This document shows positions 17,933-26,983 of a stretch of DNA of 64,000 nt, one piece after another. The stretch is from contig NZ_JAFKFW010000030.1 of assembly GCF_017308015.1 (NCBI RefSeq), positions 1 through 64,000 of the forward strand, read 5' to 3'. The DNA is from Allobosea sp. GTDB taxonomy: Bacteria > Pseudomonadota > Alphaproteobacteria > Rhizobiales > Beijerinckiaceae. Under the pieces are notes generated by a model that saw only the letters and a program-made list of their open reading frames with translations, was not told the origin of the DNA and ran no database searches. Within the stretch, counting starts at the first letter, position 1. Every line of letters begins with the position of its first letter. The position numbers and the translations under genes were made by a program.

Positions 17933-18847
17933 TTAAGGGCTCTCAATTCTCCGGTCGATCAGTGCCTGCAAATCGACGGCACGCAGGCGATCCAGTACCG
18001 TTGGTGACAATGCTCCTGAATCGTGCGGGCACGCGTAGATTGCGACGCCCATGGAATGAAAGAGCGTCTCTTCGTCGAGTTGCATGATCTGCCCCCGCTC
18101 CAGGTCGTCGAGTACGAGACTGCGTGGCAACCAGGCGAAGCCCAGCCCTGCGAGCAGCATCTCGCGCAATGCGCTGCTGAGCGAGTTCACGCAGATCGTT
18201 TCGCAGCGGTAGCGCTTGATCAGCTGCGGCATGACCTTCTGCCAGATCACCTCGCCGAAAAAGCTGCGCTGGGGATAGGTCAGGAGCGGCATGGCCTGCT
18301 CCTCATCGGGGGCGAGGGCGGCCGGGCCGACCAGGATCATGTCGTCCCGAGCGCTTGCGACGCGTACGGCGGCCGTCGAGGCGATCGGCTCAAGCGACGG
18401 GCTCAGCTCGTAGCAAATCATCAGATCCACCTCGCCGCGGATTGCCATTTCCACACACTCGGCCCGGTTCGCGCAGCTTAGGTGATAGGCTGGCTGGTAG
18501 CCCTGCTGTCGCAGGATCCCGACGAGGCGCGGGAAGATCGAGAAAGCCAGCGAGTGTTGGATTGCGACCTTGAGGCGCGAGCTTCGGGTCTGCTCGCCGC
18601 GTAGCTGGCTGCGCAGTTCATAGAGCTGATTGAGGCTGCGCTGGAAATCGCCGTAATTCTCCGCTGCGACCGGCGTAAAGCGATGCGGCCGTACGCTCCT
18701 GTCGATCAGAGTGACGCCGAGCCATTCCTCGAGGGACTGGATGCGTCGCGAGAATGCCGACTGGCTGATGTTGCGGCGCTCGGCGGCGGCCGTGAAGCTG
18801 CCGAGCTCGCGCAACGCCAGAAAATCCTCCAGCCACCCCAACTCCAT
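17933..18847 (-). CDS. LysR-family transcriptional regulator (HypT/YjiE-like)
   Basis: 304-residue LysR protein. N-terminal MELGWLEDFLALRELGSF and ERRNISQSAFSRRIQSLE match the subgroup that includes HypT (YjiE). The effector domain spans about residues 90-295. It reads divergently from the gltI-like gene (212 bases between starts), so it is probably the regulator of that importer. A palindromic element close to its start is listed separately. Confidence 0.85.
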   Translation of the reverse strand: MELGWLEDFLALRELGSFTAAAERRNISQSAFSRRIQSLEEWLGVTLIDRSVRPHRFTPVAAENYGDFQRSLNQLYELRSQLRGEQTRSSRLKVAIQHSLAFSIFPRLVGILRQQGYQPAYHLSCANRAECVEMAIRGEVDLMICYELSPSLEPIASTAAVRVASARDDMILVGPAALAPDEEQAMPLLTYPQRSFFGEVIWQKVMPQLIKRYRCETICVNSLSSALREMLLAGLGFAWLPRSLVLDDLERGQIMQLDEETLFHSMGVAIYACPHDSGALSPTVLDRLRAVDLQALIDRRIESP

Positions 18848-18860
18848 CGTGCGCTCCTAT

Positions 18861-18884
18861 ATGCAAAAAACGCATTATATATGC
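18861..18884. promoter_or_regulatory. Putative LysR operator in the lysR/gltI divergent promoter
   Basis: ATGC-N7-GCAT-N5-ATGC, an array of alternating half-sites in an AT-rich patch just upstream of the LysR start. Its place between divergent regulator and transporter genes is where autoregulatory LysR sites normally lie. Assignment is inference. Confidence 0.4.
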
Positions 18885-19058
18885 TGTTCTTTGAGTTTGA
18901 CCCATTCCTTTTTGCCCATACCAATGGCGAGACGCTGCCCCTTGAAGCAGCGACCGCAGAACCTCCGCTCGGACGGAGTGCTTGGGTGAGGAAGCCTCTC
19001 GCTGCTGCTGTCTTCAGGAAAGCAACGCGGCGGAGCGTGCAATGACGAAGGGGATGAG

Positions 19059-19943
19059 ATGTATCGTTCGCTAGGCACAGCGCTTCTGTCGCTGGTGATG
19101 GCTGGCTCGGCCTTGCCCTCAAGGGCTCAGGAAGCGGCCGGAACCCTGGCCAAGATCAAGGCGGCCGGAGAAATCGTGTTCGGCTACAGGGAAACCTCGA
19201 TCCCGTTTTCGTACATCGAGAAGGATCAGACCCCGAAAGGCTATTCGATCGATCTGTGCATGCGCATCGCCGAGGAGGTGAAGCAAAAGATCGGCAATCC
19301 GGTCTTGAAGGTGCGTTTCGTCCCGGTGTCGCCGCAAACGCGAATTCCGCTGCTCATCAATGGCACGATCGACATCGAATGCGGATCGACGACCAACAAC
19401 CTGACGCGTCAGGAGCAGGTCTCCTTTCTGCCGACGACCTTCATCACCGGCACCAAGATCATGGTGAAGGCCAACAGCCCGATCAAGAGCATCGACGATC
19501 TCGTCGGTCATCGCATCGGTCTGCCGCAGGGCACGACGAACGAGCGGGCCGTCAAGAGCTATGTCGACAAAAAGAAGCTCGGTGTCGGCGTCCTCAATGT
19601 GAAGGACCACGCCGAGGGCTTCCTCGCGCTGCAAAGCGATCGTGTCGACGCCTATTCGACCGATCATATCCTTCTCGCCGGCCTGCTGACGAAAGCGCAG
19701 AATCCGGAGGGCTTCAGGATCGTCGGCGATTTCTATTCCTACGACCCCTATGCGCTGATGATCCGCCGCAACGACGCGGATTTCCGCCTTCTCGGCACCA
19801 AGGTGCTGGCTGATCTCTTTCGGTCACGCGAAATCGAGAAAATCTATCGGAAGTGGTTCCAGCCCTTCCCGAACAACGCCAAGGTTTCCGAGCCTCCCAG
19901 CGATCTCCTCAAGGCGTCATGGGAACTGAACGCCCTGCCTTGA
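19059..19943 (+). CDS. gltI: Glutamate/aspartate-type ABC transporter binding protein
   Basis: 294-residue family 3 periplasmic binding protein. Sec signal peptide ending near GSALPSRA, mature QEAAGTLAKIKAAGEIVFGYRE. Typical GltI segments: IPFSYIEKDQTPKGYSIDLC, IECGSTTNNLTRQEQVSF and GLPQGTTNERAV. Start: ATG 19059 with AAGGGG upstream. It heads a four-gene importer operon (binding protein, two permeases, ATPase). The exact ligand (acidic amino acid or related compound) is inferred from family. Confidence 0.87.
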   Translation: MYRSLGTALLSLVMAGSALPSRAQEAAGTLAKIKAAGEIVFGYRETSIPFSYIEKDQTPKGYSIDLCMRIAEEVKQKIGNPVLKVRFVPVSPQTRIPLLINGTIDIECGSTTNNLTRQEQVSFLPTTFITGTKIMVKANSPIKSIDDLVGHRIGLPQGTTNERAVKSYVDKKKLGVGVLNVKDHAEGFLALQSDRVDAYSTDHILLAGLLTKAQNPEGFRIVGDFYSYDPYALMIRRNDADFRLLGTKVLADLFRSREIEKIYRKWFQPFPNNAKVSEPPSDLLKASWELNALP

Positions 19944-19988
19944 CCGCGAGATGGAAGGCATACGGGCCCACGGCATCGGGAAATCGAT

Positions 19989-20690
19989 ATGGAATACAAT
20001 TGGGATTGGTCGATCCTGGTGCAGGAACCCTATCTGTGGTGGTTGATCACCGGTACGGGGTGGACGCTGGCGGTCTCTGCCGCTGCCTGGTGCATCGCCG
20101 TGGTGCTCGGCACGCTGATCGGTATCGCGCGCACTCTGCCGAACCGCTTTGTCGCCGGAATCGCCACGGCCTATACCGAGCTGTTTCGTAACGTTCCGCT
20201 GCTCGTCCAGCTCTTCCTCTGGTATTTCGTCGCTCCGGAAATCCTGCCGGCGCCGATGGGCCACTGGATCAAGCGCGACCTTCCGCTCCCTGAATTCGCC
20301 ACTGCGGTGGTCGGCCTCGGCCTCTACACCGCAGCGCGCGTCTCCATCCAGGTTCGTGCGGGAATTCAGTCGCTGCGCCGCGGCCTGGCGATGGCCGGGT
20401 ATGCGCAGGGGATGACGGTCGCGCAGGTCTATCGCCATATCCTTCTGCCTGTGGCGTTCCGCGTGGTCATCCCTCCGTTCACGACGGAATTCCTGACCGT
20501 TTTCAAGAATTCCTCACTGGCGTTGACCATCGGCGTTCTCGAACTGACGGCGCAGAGCGGGCAGATCTCCGAGTATTCATTCCATAGTTTCGAAGCTTTT
20601 ACGGCGGCGACGGCGATCTACATCCTTATCACCATGACGGTCGCTGCCGCCATGTCGCTCGTCGAGCGACGCCTGCCGGCCGTAGCGTGA
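19989..20690 (+). CDS. gltJ: Amino-acid ABC transporter permease (GltJ-like)
   Basis: 233-residue HisM/GltJ-type permease with a periplasmic-facing N-terminus (MEYNWDWSILVQEPYLWWL), about five helices, YTELFRNVPLLVQLFLWYF, and the cytoplasmic coupling loop AAWRWAGYAQGMT-like (here LAMAGYAQGMTVAQVYRHIL). Second gene of the gltIJKL-like operon. Confidence 0.88.
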   Translation: MEYNWDWSILVQEPYLWWLITGTGWTLAVSAAAWCIAVVLGTLIGIARTLPNRFVAGIATAYTELFRNVPLLVQLFLWYFVAPEILPAPMGHWIKRDLPLPEFATAVVGLGLYTAARVSIQVRAGIQSLRRGLAMAGYAQGMTVAQVYRHILLPVAFRVVIPPFTTEFLTVFKNSSLALTIGVLELTAQSGQISEYSFHSFEAFTAATAIYILITMTVAAAMSLVERRLPAVA

Positions 20691-20697
20691 GGCCGTT

Positions 20698-21351
20698 ATG
20701 ATGAGCGACCTGCAACTCATCCTCCAGTCCCTGCCGTTCCTGCTGGAGGGCCTCGGGCTGTCGCTGCTTCTCACCCTTCTTGTGGCGGTGGGGGGCATTC
20801 TGATGGCGCTCGTGCTGGCCTTGCTTCGGCTCTCGGGCAACCGGGCCTTGTCCACGCTGGCCGCCACTTACGTCAATTTCTTCCGATCTATGCCTCTGAT
20901 CCTGGTAATATTCTGGTTTTTCTTTCTCGTGCCTCTGGTCATTGGCCGGCCGGTCGGCAGTTTCTATTCCGCCCTTATCGCCTTTACGCTCTTCGAGGCG
21001 GCGCATTACACGGAAATCATCCGCGCCGGCATTCTTTCCGTTTCACGCGGGCAGGGCTGGGCGGCGGCGGCCACGGGCCTCACCTATGGTCAGAGCCTGC
21101 GTTACGTCATCTTGCCGCAAGCCTTCCGGAACATGACGCCGTTGCTGCTGACGCAAGGTATTATCCTGTTTCAGGATACCAGCCTCGTCTTCGTCGTGTC
21201 GCTCAGTGATTTTCTGACGTCCGTCACGATCGTTGCCCGGAACGAGGGGCGCCTGGTCAGCATGTATATTTTTGCCGCAGTGGTTTACTTCGCGATCTGC
21301 TTTGTCGCATCGCGATTCGTCCATCAGTTCGAGAAGAAAGCTGTAAGATGA
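20698..21351 (+). CDS. gltK: Amino-acid ABC transporter permease (GltK-like)
   Basis: 217-residue second permease, with [19 protein letters not shown] and the coupling-loop segment [17 protein letters not shown] before [17 protein letters not shown]. It begins 7 bases after gltJ at one of two adjacent ATGs. The stop overlaps the ATPase start. Confidence 0.88.
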   Translation: MMSDLQLILQSLPFLLEGLGLSLLLTLLVAVGGILMALVLALLRLSGNRALSTLAATYVNFFRSMPLILVIFWFFFLVPLVIGRPVGSFYSALIAFTLFEAAHYTEIIRAGILSVSRGQGWAAAATGLTYGQSLRYVILPQAFRNMTPLLLTQGIILFQDTSLVFVVSLSDFLTSVTIVARNEGRLVSMYIFAAVVYFAICFVASRFVHQFEKKAVR

Positions 21352-22079
21352 TCAGCCTGCGTAATGTGGATAAATGGTATGGACAGTTTCATACCCTCAA
21401 AAAATGCTCGGTCGATGTCTCGCGTGGCGAAGTCCTCGTGATCTGCGGGCCTTCTGGCTCGGGTAAATCCACACTGGTCAAATGCGTCAATGGGCTGGAG
21501 AGTTTTCAAGCTGGCGAGATCATCGTCGATGGTGTCTCCGTCGGGGCGCTAGGTACCGATATGCCAAAGCTCAGGGCCAGGATCGGCATGGTTTTCCAGA
21601 GTTTTGAACTCTACCCGCATATGTCTGTGCTGGATAATATCTGCCTCGCTCAGGAGAAGGTGCTGAATCGGTCGCGCGGGGACGCGGAAGAGCGCGCGCG
21701 GGGGCTGCTGGAGCGCGTCGGATTGGCCGAGCACGAGAAGAAACTGCCCTCGCAACTTTCCGGAGGGCAGCAGCAGCGTGTGGCCATCGCGAGGGCGCTG
21801 GCGATGGATCCAATCGCGATGTTGTTCGACGAACCGACCTCGGCCTTGGACCCCGAGATGATCAATGAGGTTCTCGAGGTCATGGTTCAGCTTGCACAGG
21901 ATGGCATGACGATGATGGTCGTCACGCATGAAATGGGCTTCGCGCGCAAGGTCGCGGATCGGGTCATCTTCATGGATCAAGGCGAAATCGTCGAGGATGC
22001 CGACAAGGATGCATTCTTTACGGCACCGTCCAGCGACAGGGCGAAGACTTTCCTCTCCAGGATCCTGGCGCATATTTGA
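21348..22079 (+). CDS. gltL: Amino-acid ABC transporter ATPase (GltL-like)
   Basis: 243-residue polar amino-acid importer ATPase. Walker [20 protein letters not shown]-loop [15 protein letters not shown], signature [17 protein letters not shown], Walker [15 protein letters not shown], switch [14 protein letters not shown] overlap with gltK. Complete importer together with the three preceding genes. Confidence 0.92.
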   Translation: MISLRNVDKWYGQFHTLKKCSVDVSRGEVLVICGPSGSGKSTLVKCVNGLESFQAGEIIVDGVSVGALGTDMPKLRARIGMVFQSFELYPHMSVLDNICLAQEKVLNRSRGDAEERARGLLERVGLAEHEKKLPSQLSGGQQQRVAIARALAMDPIAMLFDEPTSALDPEMINEVLEVMVQLAQDGMTMMVVTHEMGFARKVADRVIFMDQGEIVEDADKDAFFTAPSSDRAKTFLSRILAHI

Positions 22080-22364
22080 TTGGGCCAGCCCGGCAGGAGG
22101 GCGCCGACGCCGCTTGGATGGCCTGCCTGGACGCGGCGGGCGCGACTCTCGTCAAGCCGATGATCTGTCACCCGTCGGCATGGCTGTGTGTGACGCTCCC
22201 GAGCAGGGCTGATAGTGGTGCTGCTGTCCCGGTTGCCGATGGCCCAGGACAGGATCTCGATCCGCTCGGCGATCTCCGGCTCGACACGCTGCTTGGGGCA
22301 GCATGCCGAACAGGCCGCGGAATGCGATATTGTCGCTCGGGAAGCTGAACCCGCGCATGTCCCG

Positions 22365-23147
22365 TCAGCCTCGCAGCTTCGCGGCGGCGCGTTCCGAGGC
22401 TTCCCGCGCCATGGCGATCGCCTTGCTGCGTGCATGCAGGACGGCGCCGGTTGCGTCGGAGCCGGCCTTGGCCGGGCTGCCGCCGACGAAAGGCGGCTGC
22501 GGGTCGTATTCGAGCGTGAGCTGCGTGCGCTTCGCCCATTCCTCGCCGCGCAGCCGCGCCGAGATCGTCAGGCCGAAATCGATGCCGGCGGTGACGCCGC
22601 CGCCGGTGATCAGGTTGCCATCCTCGACCACGCGTTCGTCTGAGCGGACCGCCCCGAAGATCGGCAGCAGTTCGCGCGTATACCAGTGCGAGGTCGCCCG
22701 ACGGCCCTTCAGGAGCCCCGCCGCGCCGAGTGCGAGCGAGCCGGTGCAGACACTGGTCACGAAGCGGGCGCGAGCGCCCATCTCGCTCAGGAAGGCCAGC
22801 GTTTCGGCATCTTCGAGCAGGGCGGTCGTGCCGGCGAGGCCACCGGGAACGAAGAGGACATCGACGTTCCGCGGGCACTCGGCGAAGGTCGTCGTCGGTG
22901 CGACCGCAATCCCGACATCGGTCGAAACCGGGCTCCGGTCCTTCCAGACCAGATGGGTCTTGCCCATGGTCAGGTTGAACACCGTCAGCGGGCCGGTCAG
23001 GTCGAGCAGGATCATTTTCGGGTGGACGAGCATGGCGAAGCTCGGCGCCGGTCGCGACGGATCGGCCGGAGCGGCTTGTACGCGATCGGCGCCGGCCAGC
23101 AGAAGCCCGGCGGCTCCGAGGCCGAAGGTCACATCTCTACGGTTCAT
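22365..23147 (-). CDS. DJ-1/PfpI-family protein, exported (isonitrile hydratase-like)
   Basis: 260-residue GATase1-like protein with a twin-arginine-type leader (MNRRDVTFGLGAAGLLLAGA, then VQAAP). The nucleophile elbow TSVCTGSLALGAAGLL places the catalytic cysteine at C134. DLTGPLTVF, VPGGLAG and GGGVTAGIDFGL match the cyclohexyl-isocyanide hydratase (InhA) branch. Start: ATG 23147, directly before the leader. Export of an InhA-like enzyme is uncommon and worth noting. Activity is inferred from similarity only. The 285 bases between this gene and gltL hold no supported gene. Confidence 0.8.
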   Translation of the reverse strand: MNRRDVTFGLGAAGLLLAGADRVQAAPADPSRPAPSFAMLVHPKMILLDLTGPLTVFNLTMGKTHLVWKDRSPVSTDVGIAVAPTTTFAECPRNVDVLFVPGGLAGTTALLEDAETLAFLSEMGARARFVTSVCTGSLALGAAGLLKGRRATSHWYTRELLPIFGAVRSDERVVEDGNLITGGGVTAGIDFGLTISARLRGEEWAKRTQLTLEYDPQPPFVGGSPAKAGSDATGAVLHARSKAIAMAREASERAAAKLRG

Positions 23148-23364
23148 GGGGATCTCCGGAATGGCTGTCATGAGGCGTTGCGCAGCCTCGGCTGGCGCCG
23201 GCCGAAGGACCGCGCCGGAAGCTGAAGGAAAGCGCGATGGCGGGATGCCATGCGGGCGTGCCTGCGCAATGGCCGGGTCGAGCGGCCCATCGGGAAGGTT
23301 TCGCGACGAGGCTTGCGCCCGCAAGGGCAGTGATCGCCGGGGTCGGCAATGTGCCAACGGCGGA

Positions 23365-23775
23365 TTATCGCTCGTGCGAAACGGGTGGCGCGCGCGGATG
23401 GATCGGTGATCGTATCACCGGCCGCGCGAGCCAGGCATCTTCGCTATCGAGCTTCGGCTCGGAGAGGAGGTCATGTCGCGTCGTCTCGAAATCCGGTGCC
23501 GCCGTTGGGACGGCATTGCCGGATGCGGTGCAACCGACGGCACAGCAGAGAGCCTCGTCGAGGGGCGGGGAGCCATGCTCTGCCGCTGTCGCGGAGGCGG
23601 CCTCATCGGGCGCGCAAAGCGAGATGGCCAATGTCCGGTCTAGGCGCAAAGTGCCTGCCTTGGCGCCGGCGGCGAGCCCCGTGAAAACCGCCTGAGCAAC
23701 GAGAAGATAGGCGACGGCAAGCGCCACGAGACGCACCGTCGCAGGGGCACGGAAGCGGCGAAGCCACGACCACAT
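23365..23775 (-). CDS. Small exported/membrane protein with CCxxxC motif, unknown function
   Basis: 136 residues. One N-terminal hydrophobic segment (LVALAVAYLLVAQAVFTGLAAG) as a signal anchor, then a mature part with LCAPDEAA and a cysteine cluster LCCAVGC (about residue 78-84). The cysteines could bind a metal such as copper; this is inference. Start: ATG 23775 with GAGG eight bases upstream. The frame is open back to a GTG at 23868 that overlaps the anti-sigma stop (GTGA), which is the alternative start. Last gene of the ECF operon. Confidence 0.6.
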   Translation of the reverse strand: MWSWLRRFRAPATVRLVALAVAYLLVAQAVFTGLAAGAKAGTLRLDRTLAISLCAPDEAASATAAEHGSPPLDEALCCAVGCTASGNAVPTAAPDFETTRHDLLSEPKLDSEDAWLARPVIRSPIHPRAPPVSHER

Positions 23776-23864
23776 CGCGAATGCCTCGCTACCACGGCCG
23801 CTCCGATGGGTGCCGCACCGCGACAGGCGACGCGCAGGAGAATTCGCCATGGCTCCGCCGCGCT

Positions 23865-24632
23865 TCACGGGACATCGCTCAGCCGTTCGGCGGCCCGCGT
23901 GACGAAGGGCGAGCCTGACGAGCCGAGCACCGCATAGCCGAGCTCGCCGGTGAACCAGAAATACGCCACCAGGTCCCCCTCCTGCCGCGATGCGAGCGCT
24001 GCCTTGCGCGGGCTGGCGAGGGTTTTCATGTAAAGCGCCACATGGCCGCCGGCCGGATCGTCATAGACGAACATGCCGCCAGGGCCCTCGTCGCTCGACA
24101 GCAGCCTGCCTCCCCGAAAAGCCAGTCCGAGTCCGGAGAGATCGGGAACCGAGACATTCTGCTTCAGGTGCCGGGACATCATCCGCTTCAGCGCGGCGGT
24201 CTGGGCCGCCGGGACCTCGACTGCGTCGCCCGCACGCCCGGCGAAGGCGCGGAAGGCGATCACCGCATCGGTCATTTGCGGCCGTGGCGGCGGCGTTTCG
24301 GCCGCCTGCCGAGGAATGGCCATTCCAAGCGCGGTGCCAAGAGCGAAGATGCAGATGCCGGCCGCCAGACGCCGGTGGACCGCCATGGTCCGCGCCGCGT
24401 TTCGGCGCCTTACCTCGCTCAGTCGCAAGGAGGCGGGGATCGGCGCGGGACGGCAAAGCTGAGCGGCCGCCCGCAGCGCCTGCGCGTCCGCCCGGAACTG
24501 CTCGGCGCGGATGCGCAGGGCGGGCTCCGATGCGAGGAAGGCCTCGACCTCCCGCTGGCGGACCGGCGCAAGCCGTCCGTCGATGAAAGCCTGGATGTCA
24601 TCGTCGCCGATCGGCCGAGAACCGGAGATCAT
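23865..24632 (-). CDS. Membrane-bound anti-sigma factor
   Basis: 255 residues. The cytoplasmic N-terminal part has a zinc-less anti-sigma-like opening (DDDIQAFIDGRLAPVRQREVEAFLA, given here as two parts: DDDIQAFIDGRL and APVRQREVEAFL), followed by one membrane helix at about 88-106 (LAAGICIFALGTALGMAIP). The periplasmic region of about 150 residues could sense a signal. The start overlaps the sigma-factor stop (ATGA), the usual arrangement that balances the pair. Target: the sigma factor encoded immediately upstream. Confidence 0.8.
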   Translation of the reverse strand: MISGSRPIGDDDIQAFIDGRLAPVRQREVEAFLASEPALRIRAEQFRADAQALRAAAQLCRPAPIPASLRLSEVRRRNAARTMAVHRRLAAGICIFALGTALGMAIPRQAAETPPPRPQMTDAVIAFRAFAGRAGDAVEVPAAQTAALKRMMSRHLKQNVSVPDLSGLGLAFRGGRLLSSDEGPGGMFVYDDPAGGHVALYMKTLASPRKAALASRQEGDLVAYFWFTGELGYAVLGSSGSPFVTRAAERLSDVP

Positions 24633-25144
24633 TTCAGCCTCCGCAATTGAGTCACATTGCCGCCTTCGAGCTCGGAGCGCAGCCGCTCGCGGGCGCGGCT
24701 CAGGCGCGACATCACCGTTCCGATCGGGACATCGGTCACCCTGGCGACTTCTTCATAGGTCATGTCCTCTACCGCGACGAGTTCGAGCGCGATGCGCTGA
24801 TCCTGCGGCAGCCGCGCCAGTGCTGCGAGCGTATCGCCGAGATGCAGCGCCTGCGCGGGGTCGCAGGAGGGGTCGGGATGGTCGGCACCGTCAGCGTCGC
24901 TGAAGCGGGCGAGGTCGCGCTGACGGCCGCGACCCCTGGTGCGATGGAGATTGAACAGGATCTGGAACAGCCAGGCTCGGATGCTCTCCGGCCTTCTTAG
25001 CTGCCGCCAGCGCGAGAGCGCCTGCAGCAGCGTGTCCTGAACCAGTTCGTCGGCATCGTCGGGATTGCGCGCCAGCGAGCGTGCGAACCGCCGTAGCGCC
25101 GGGATCTGGGCCTCGATCTCGAGGTCGGACACGCTGCCGAGCAC
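24629..25144 (-). CDS. ECF-type RNA polymerase sigma factor
   Basis: 171-residue sigma-70 family protein with region 2 (IPALRRFARSLARNPDDADE, then LVQDTLLQAL, and the WLFQILFNLHR stretch) and region 4 (LPQDQRIALELVAVEDMTYE then EEVARVTDVPIGTVMSRLSRAR). No region 1 or 3, as expected for ECF factors. Start: GTG 25144, two bases after the DUF305 stop; a GTG four codons later is possible. It sits inside the operon it presumably controls. I did not identify its -35/-10 target. Confidence 0.88.
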   Translation of the reverse strand: MLGSVSDLEIEAQIPALRRFARSLARNPDDADELVQDTLLQALSRWRQLRRPESIRAWLFQILFNLHRTRGRGRQRDLARFSDADGADHPDPSCDPAQALHLGDTLAALARLPQDQRIALELVAVEDMTYEEVARVTDVPIGTVMSRLSRARERLRSELEGGNVTQLRRLK

Positions 25145-25145
25145 G

Positions 25146-25586
25146 TCACGGTCCCCGGTTGCCGCTCAGCGAGGGATAGTCGTCGTCGCCCTTGCGCAAG
25201 GCTTCCAGGCGTCCGCGCATCCCCTGCATCTCCGTCTGCTGGCCGGCGAGAATGGCCTCGGCGATCTCGCGGACGATCGGGTCCCGTCCGTCGCGCAGCA
25301 CCAGCCTCGCCATCTCGACCGCTCCCCAATGATGGGGAACCATCATAGCGAGGAAGTCGATATCGGGGTCCCCGGACGGTGGATCGGCATGCATGTCCCG
25401 CATCATCTTCTCCATGCCGACATGCATGTCGCTGAGATACGCATCGTAGCCTTTCGGCGCAGTGGCCGCCGCAGCCGCTGTTTCATCAGGGGAAGGCGGC
25501 TTCGCCTTGCCATGATTGGAATGATCATGCACCGGGACGGCGCTCCCAGCGATCTGGGTCAGCATGGATTCGAGAGGAAATCTCAT
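25146..25586 (-). CDS. DUF305-domain protein
   Basis: 146 residues. The C-terminal half carries the DUF305 core: YDAYLSDMHVGMEKMMRDMH, FLAMMVPHHWGAVEMARLVL and AGQQTEMQGMRGRLEAL. The His/Met-rich motifs are thought to bind copper in relatives. There is no clear signal peptide. Start: ATG 25586, preferred because GGAGG lies five bases upstream; the GTG at 25601 overlaps the preceding stop (GTGA) but has no ribosome-binding site. Part of the ECF operon, suggesting a periplasmic-stress or metal-linked role by inference. Confidence 0.8.
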   Translation of the reverse strand: MRFPLESMLTQIAGSAVPVHDHSNHGKAKPPSPDETAAAAATAPKGYDAYLSDMHVGMEKMMRDMHADPPSGDPDIDFLAMMVPHHWGAVEMARLVLRDGRDPIVREIAEAILAGQQTEMQGMRGRLEALRKGDDDYPSLSGNRGP

Positions 25587-25597
25587 CTCGTCCTCCG

Positions 25598-26983
25598 TCA
25601 CGCGGTTTCGCTGCGCGCGCCGGGACGCACATAGACCAGGTTGATCGACTTCTTGTTGCGCAGCTTGCCGGATGGCAGGTCGAGCGTGCCGAGCGGAATC
25701 TGCTTGATGAAGCGCGGCTGCATGGGGTCGCCGATATCGAACGCGCTGCAGACGGTCTGCCCGGCATGGGGGGAGCCGGGCAGTTCGTCGAGTTCATGGG
25801 CGACATAGAGCTTCGTCTTGGACGGATCGGTCCAGATCCCGTGCGCCTCGCGGCCATGGCTGAAGAAATGACCGATGACACGCCGCTTTCCGACAGGCAC
25901 GGAGCGGTCGATGATCGCGATGCGGCTCGACGTCCGGCCTTCCGGACCGTCATCGTCGACCCGCGCGAAGGTGGCGTAAGCGACGCTGCCGCGCGCGTTC
26001 TTGACGAACTCGACATGGTTGGGGCGGGCCTTGTCGCCCAGCGGTACATGGTCGAGCAGTCGATGCTCCCCGCGGGCTTCGTAGACCGAAAGGCAATCCG
26101 CAAGCTTCTGGGATACCCAGAATTCCTGCCCATCGGGCGAGATCTTCACGAACGGCGCGAAACCGAAGCGATCCTGCGCGGAGGTGTCGATCATCGCCTT
26201 GCGCTCGGTCGTCGAGAAGCCTTGCGCGTCGTATTTGACGTTGAACACCTCGATGCGAGGCAGCTTCTGCGAGATCAGGAAGGCGGTCTCACCGCCGGCC
26301 GAGAACCAGACCATCGCCGGGCCGGGCAGGACGGGCATGAACCGACGGATCGCCGCGCCTCGAGCGAGTTCGCCGGCGGATTCGGCGACGGCGCGCTGGA
26401 CGTCGATCACCGCGATCTTGCTCTCGCCGCGCAGCGCGACCCAGACTTCCTTGCCGTTGCGGGTGAAGGTCGGCTCATGCGGCTCGCGTCCGACGAGGAT
26501 GCCGGAGGTCAGGATGTCCGGCGATGTGGTCGTGCCGGCCTGCGGGTTCGGCCGATTGCCGATCACCTTCAGCTTGGTCGTGTCGACGAGATAGAGATTG
26601 CTCGTGCCGCGGCCGGCCGTCGCGAACATGCTGGAATCGGGCGACGGCACACAGCCATGGATCGAGATCGCTCCGTGATAGAGCGGCTTCTGCACCATCT
26701 CGCCATGGGTGGGGGTGACGTTGCCCGTCACGAACCGGAAAGGAGGGCGGGAATCCTCGTCGAAGCTGGTCAGGTTGACCGTCGGCAGGAGCTCGTCTGT
26801 CACCGGATCGATCACGCTCAGCGTGTTGGAATCCTCATTGGTCAGGAAGACCCGGTCTCCGGCGCGCGGCCCCGATTCCGTGGATTTGCTTTGCGCTCTG
26901 GCGACCGCCGGACTCAATGCGACGGCTGCGGCTCCCTGAATCACTGCGCGGCGGCTTGGCTTGATCGGATGACTGCTGGACAT
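25598..26983 (-). CDS. YVTN-type beta-propeller protein with Tat signal
   Basis: 461 residues. Tat-type leader SRRAVIQGAAAVALSPAVA, then repeated blades of the YVTN/NHL type (VFLTNEDSNTLSVIDPVTDE, GTSNLYLVDTTKLKVI, EVWVALRGESKIAVIDVQ and similar). No haem-binding CxxCH motif. Exported folded, hence probably periplasmic. First gene of a five-gene minus-strand operon with DUF305, sigma, anti-sigma and a small cysteine protein. Start: ATG 26983 with AGGAG upstream. Propellers next to DUF305 suggest metal binding or redox partner binding; no enzymatic residues are evident. Confidence 0.82.
   Translation of the reverse strand: MSSSHPIKPSRRAVIQGAAAVALSPAVARAQSKSTESGPRAGDRVFLTNEDSNTLSVIDPVTDELLPTVNLTSFDEDSRPPFRFVTGNVTPTHGEMVQKPLYHGAISIHGCVPSPDSSMFATAGRGTSNLYLVDTTKLKVIGNRPNPQAGTTTSPDILTSGILVGREPHEPTFTRNGKEVWVALRGESKIAVIDVQRAVAESAGELARGAAIRRFMPVLPGPAMVWFSAGGETAFLISQKLPRIEVFNVKYDAQGFSTTERKAMIDTSAQDRFGFAPFVKISPDGQEFWVSQKLADCLSVYEARGEHRLLDHVPLGDKARPNHVEFVKNARGSVAYATFARVDDDGPEGRTSSRIAIIDRSVPVGKRRVIGHFFSHGREAHGIWTDPSKTKLYVAHELDELPGSPHAGQTVCSAFDIGDPMQPRFIKQIPLGTLDLPSGKLRNKKSINLVYVRPGARSETA

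Noticed and set aside
22080-22364. Possible gene remnant after gltL (minus-strand segment with EPEIAERIEILSWAIGNRD)
   Set aside because: The fragment is short, lacks a start and matches no family I can name; kept as unassigned DNA.
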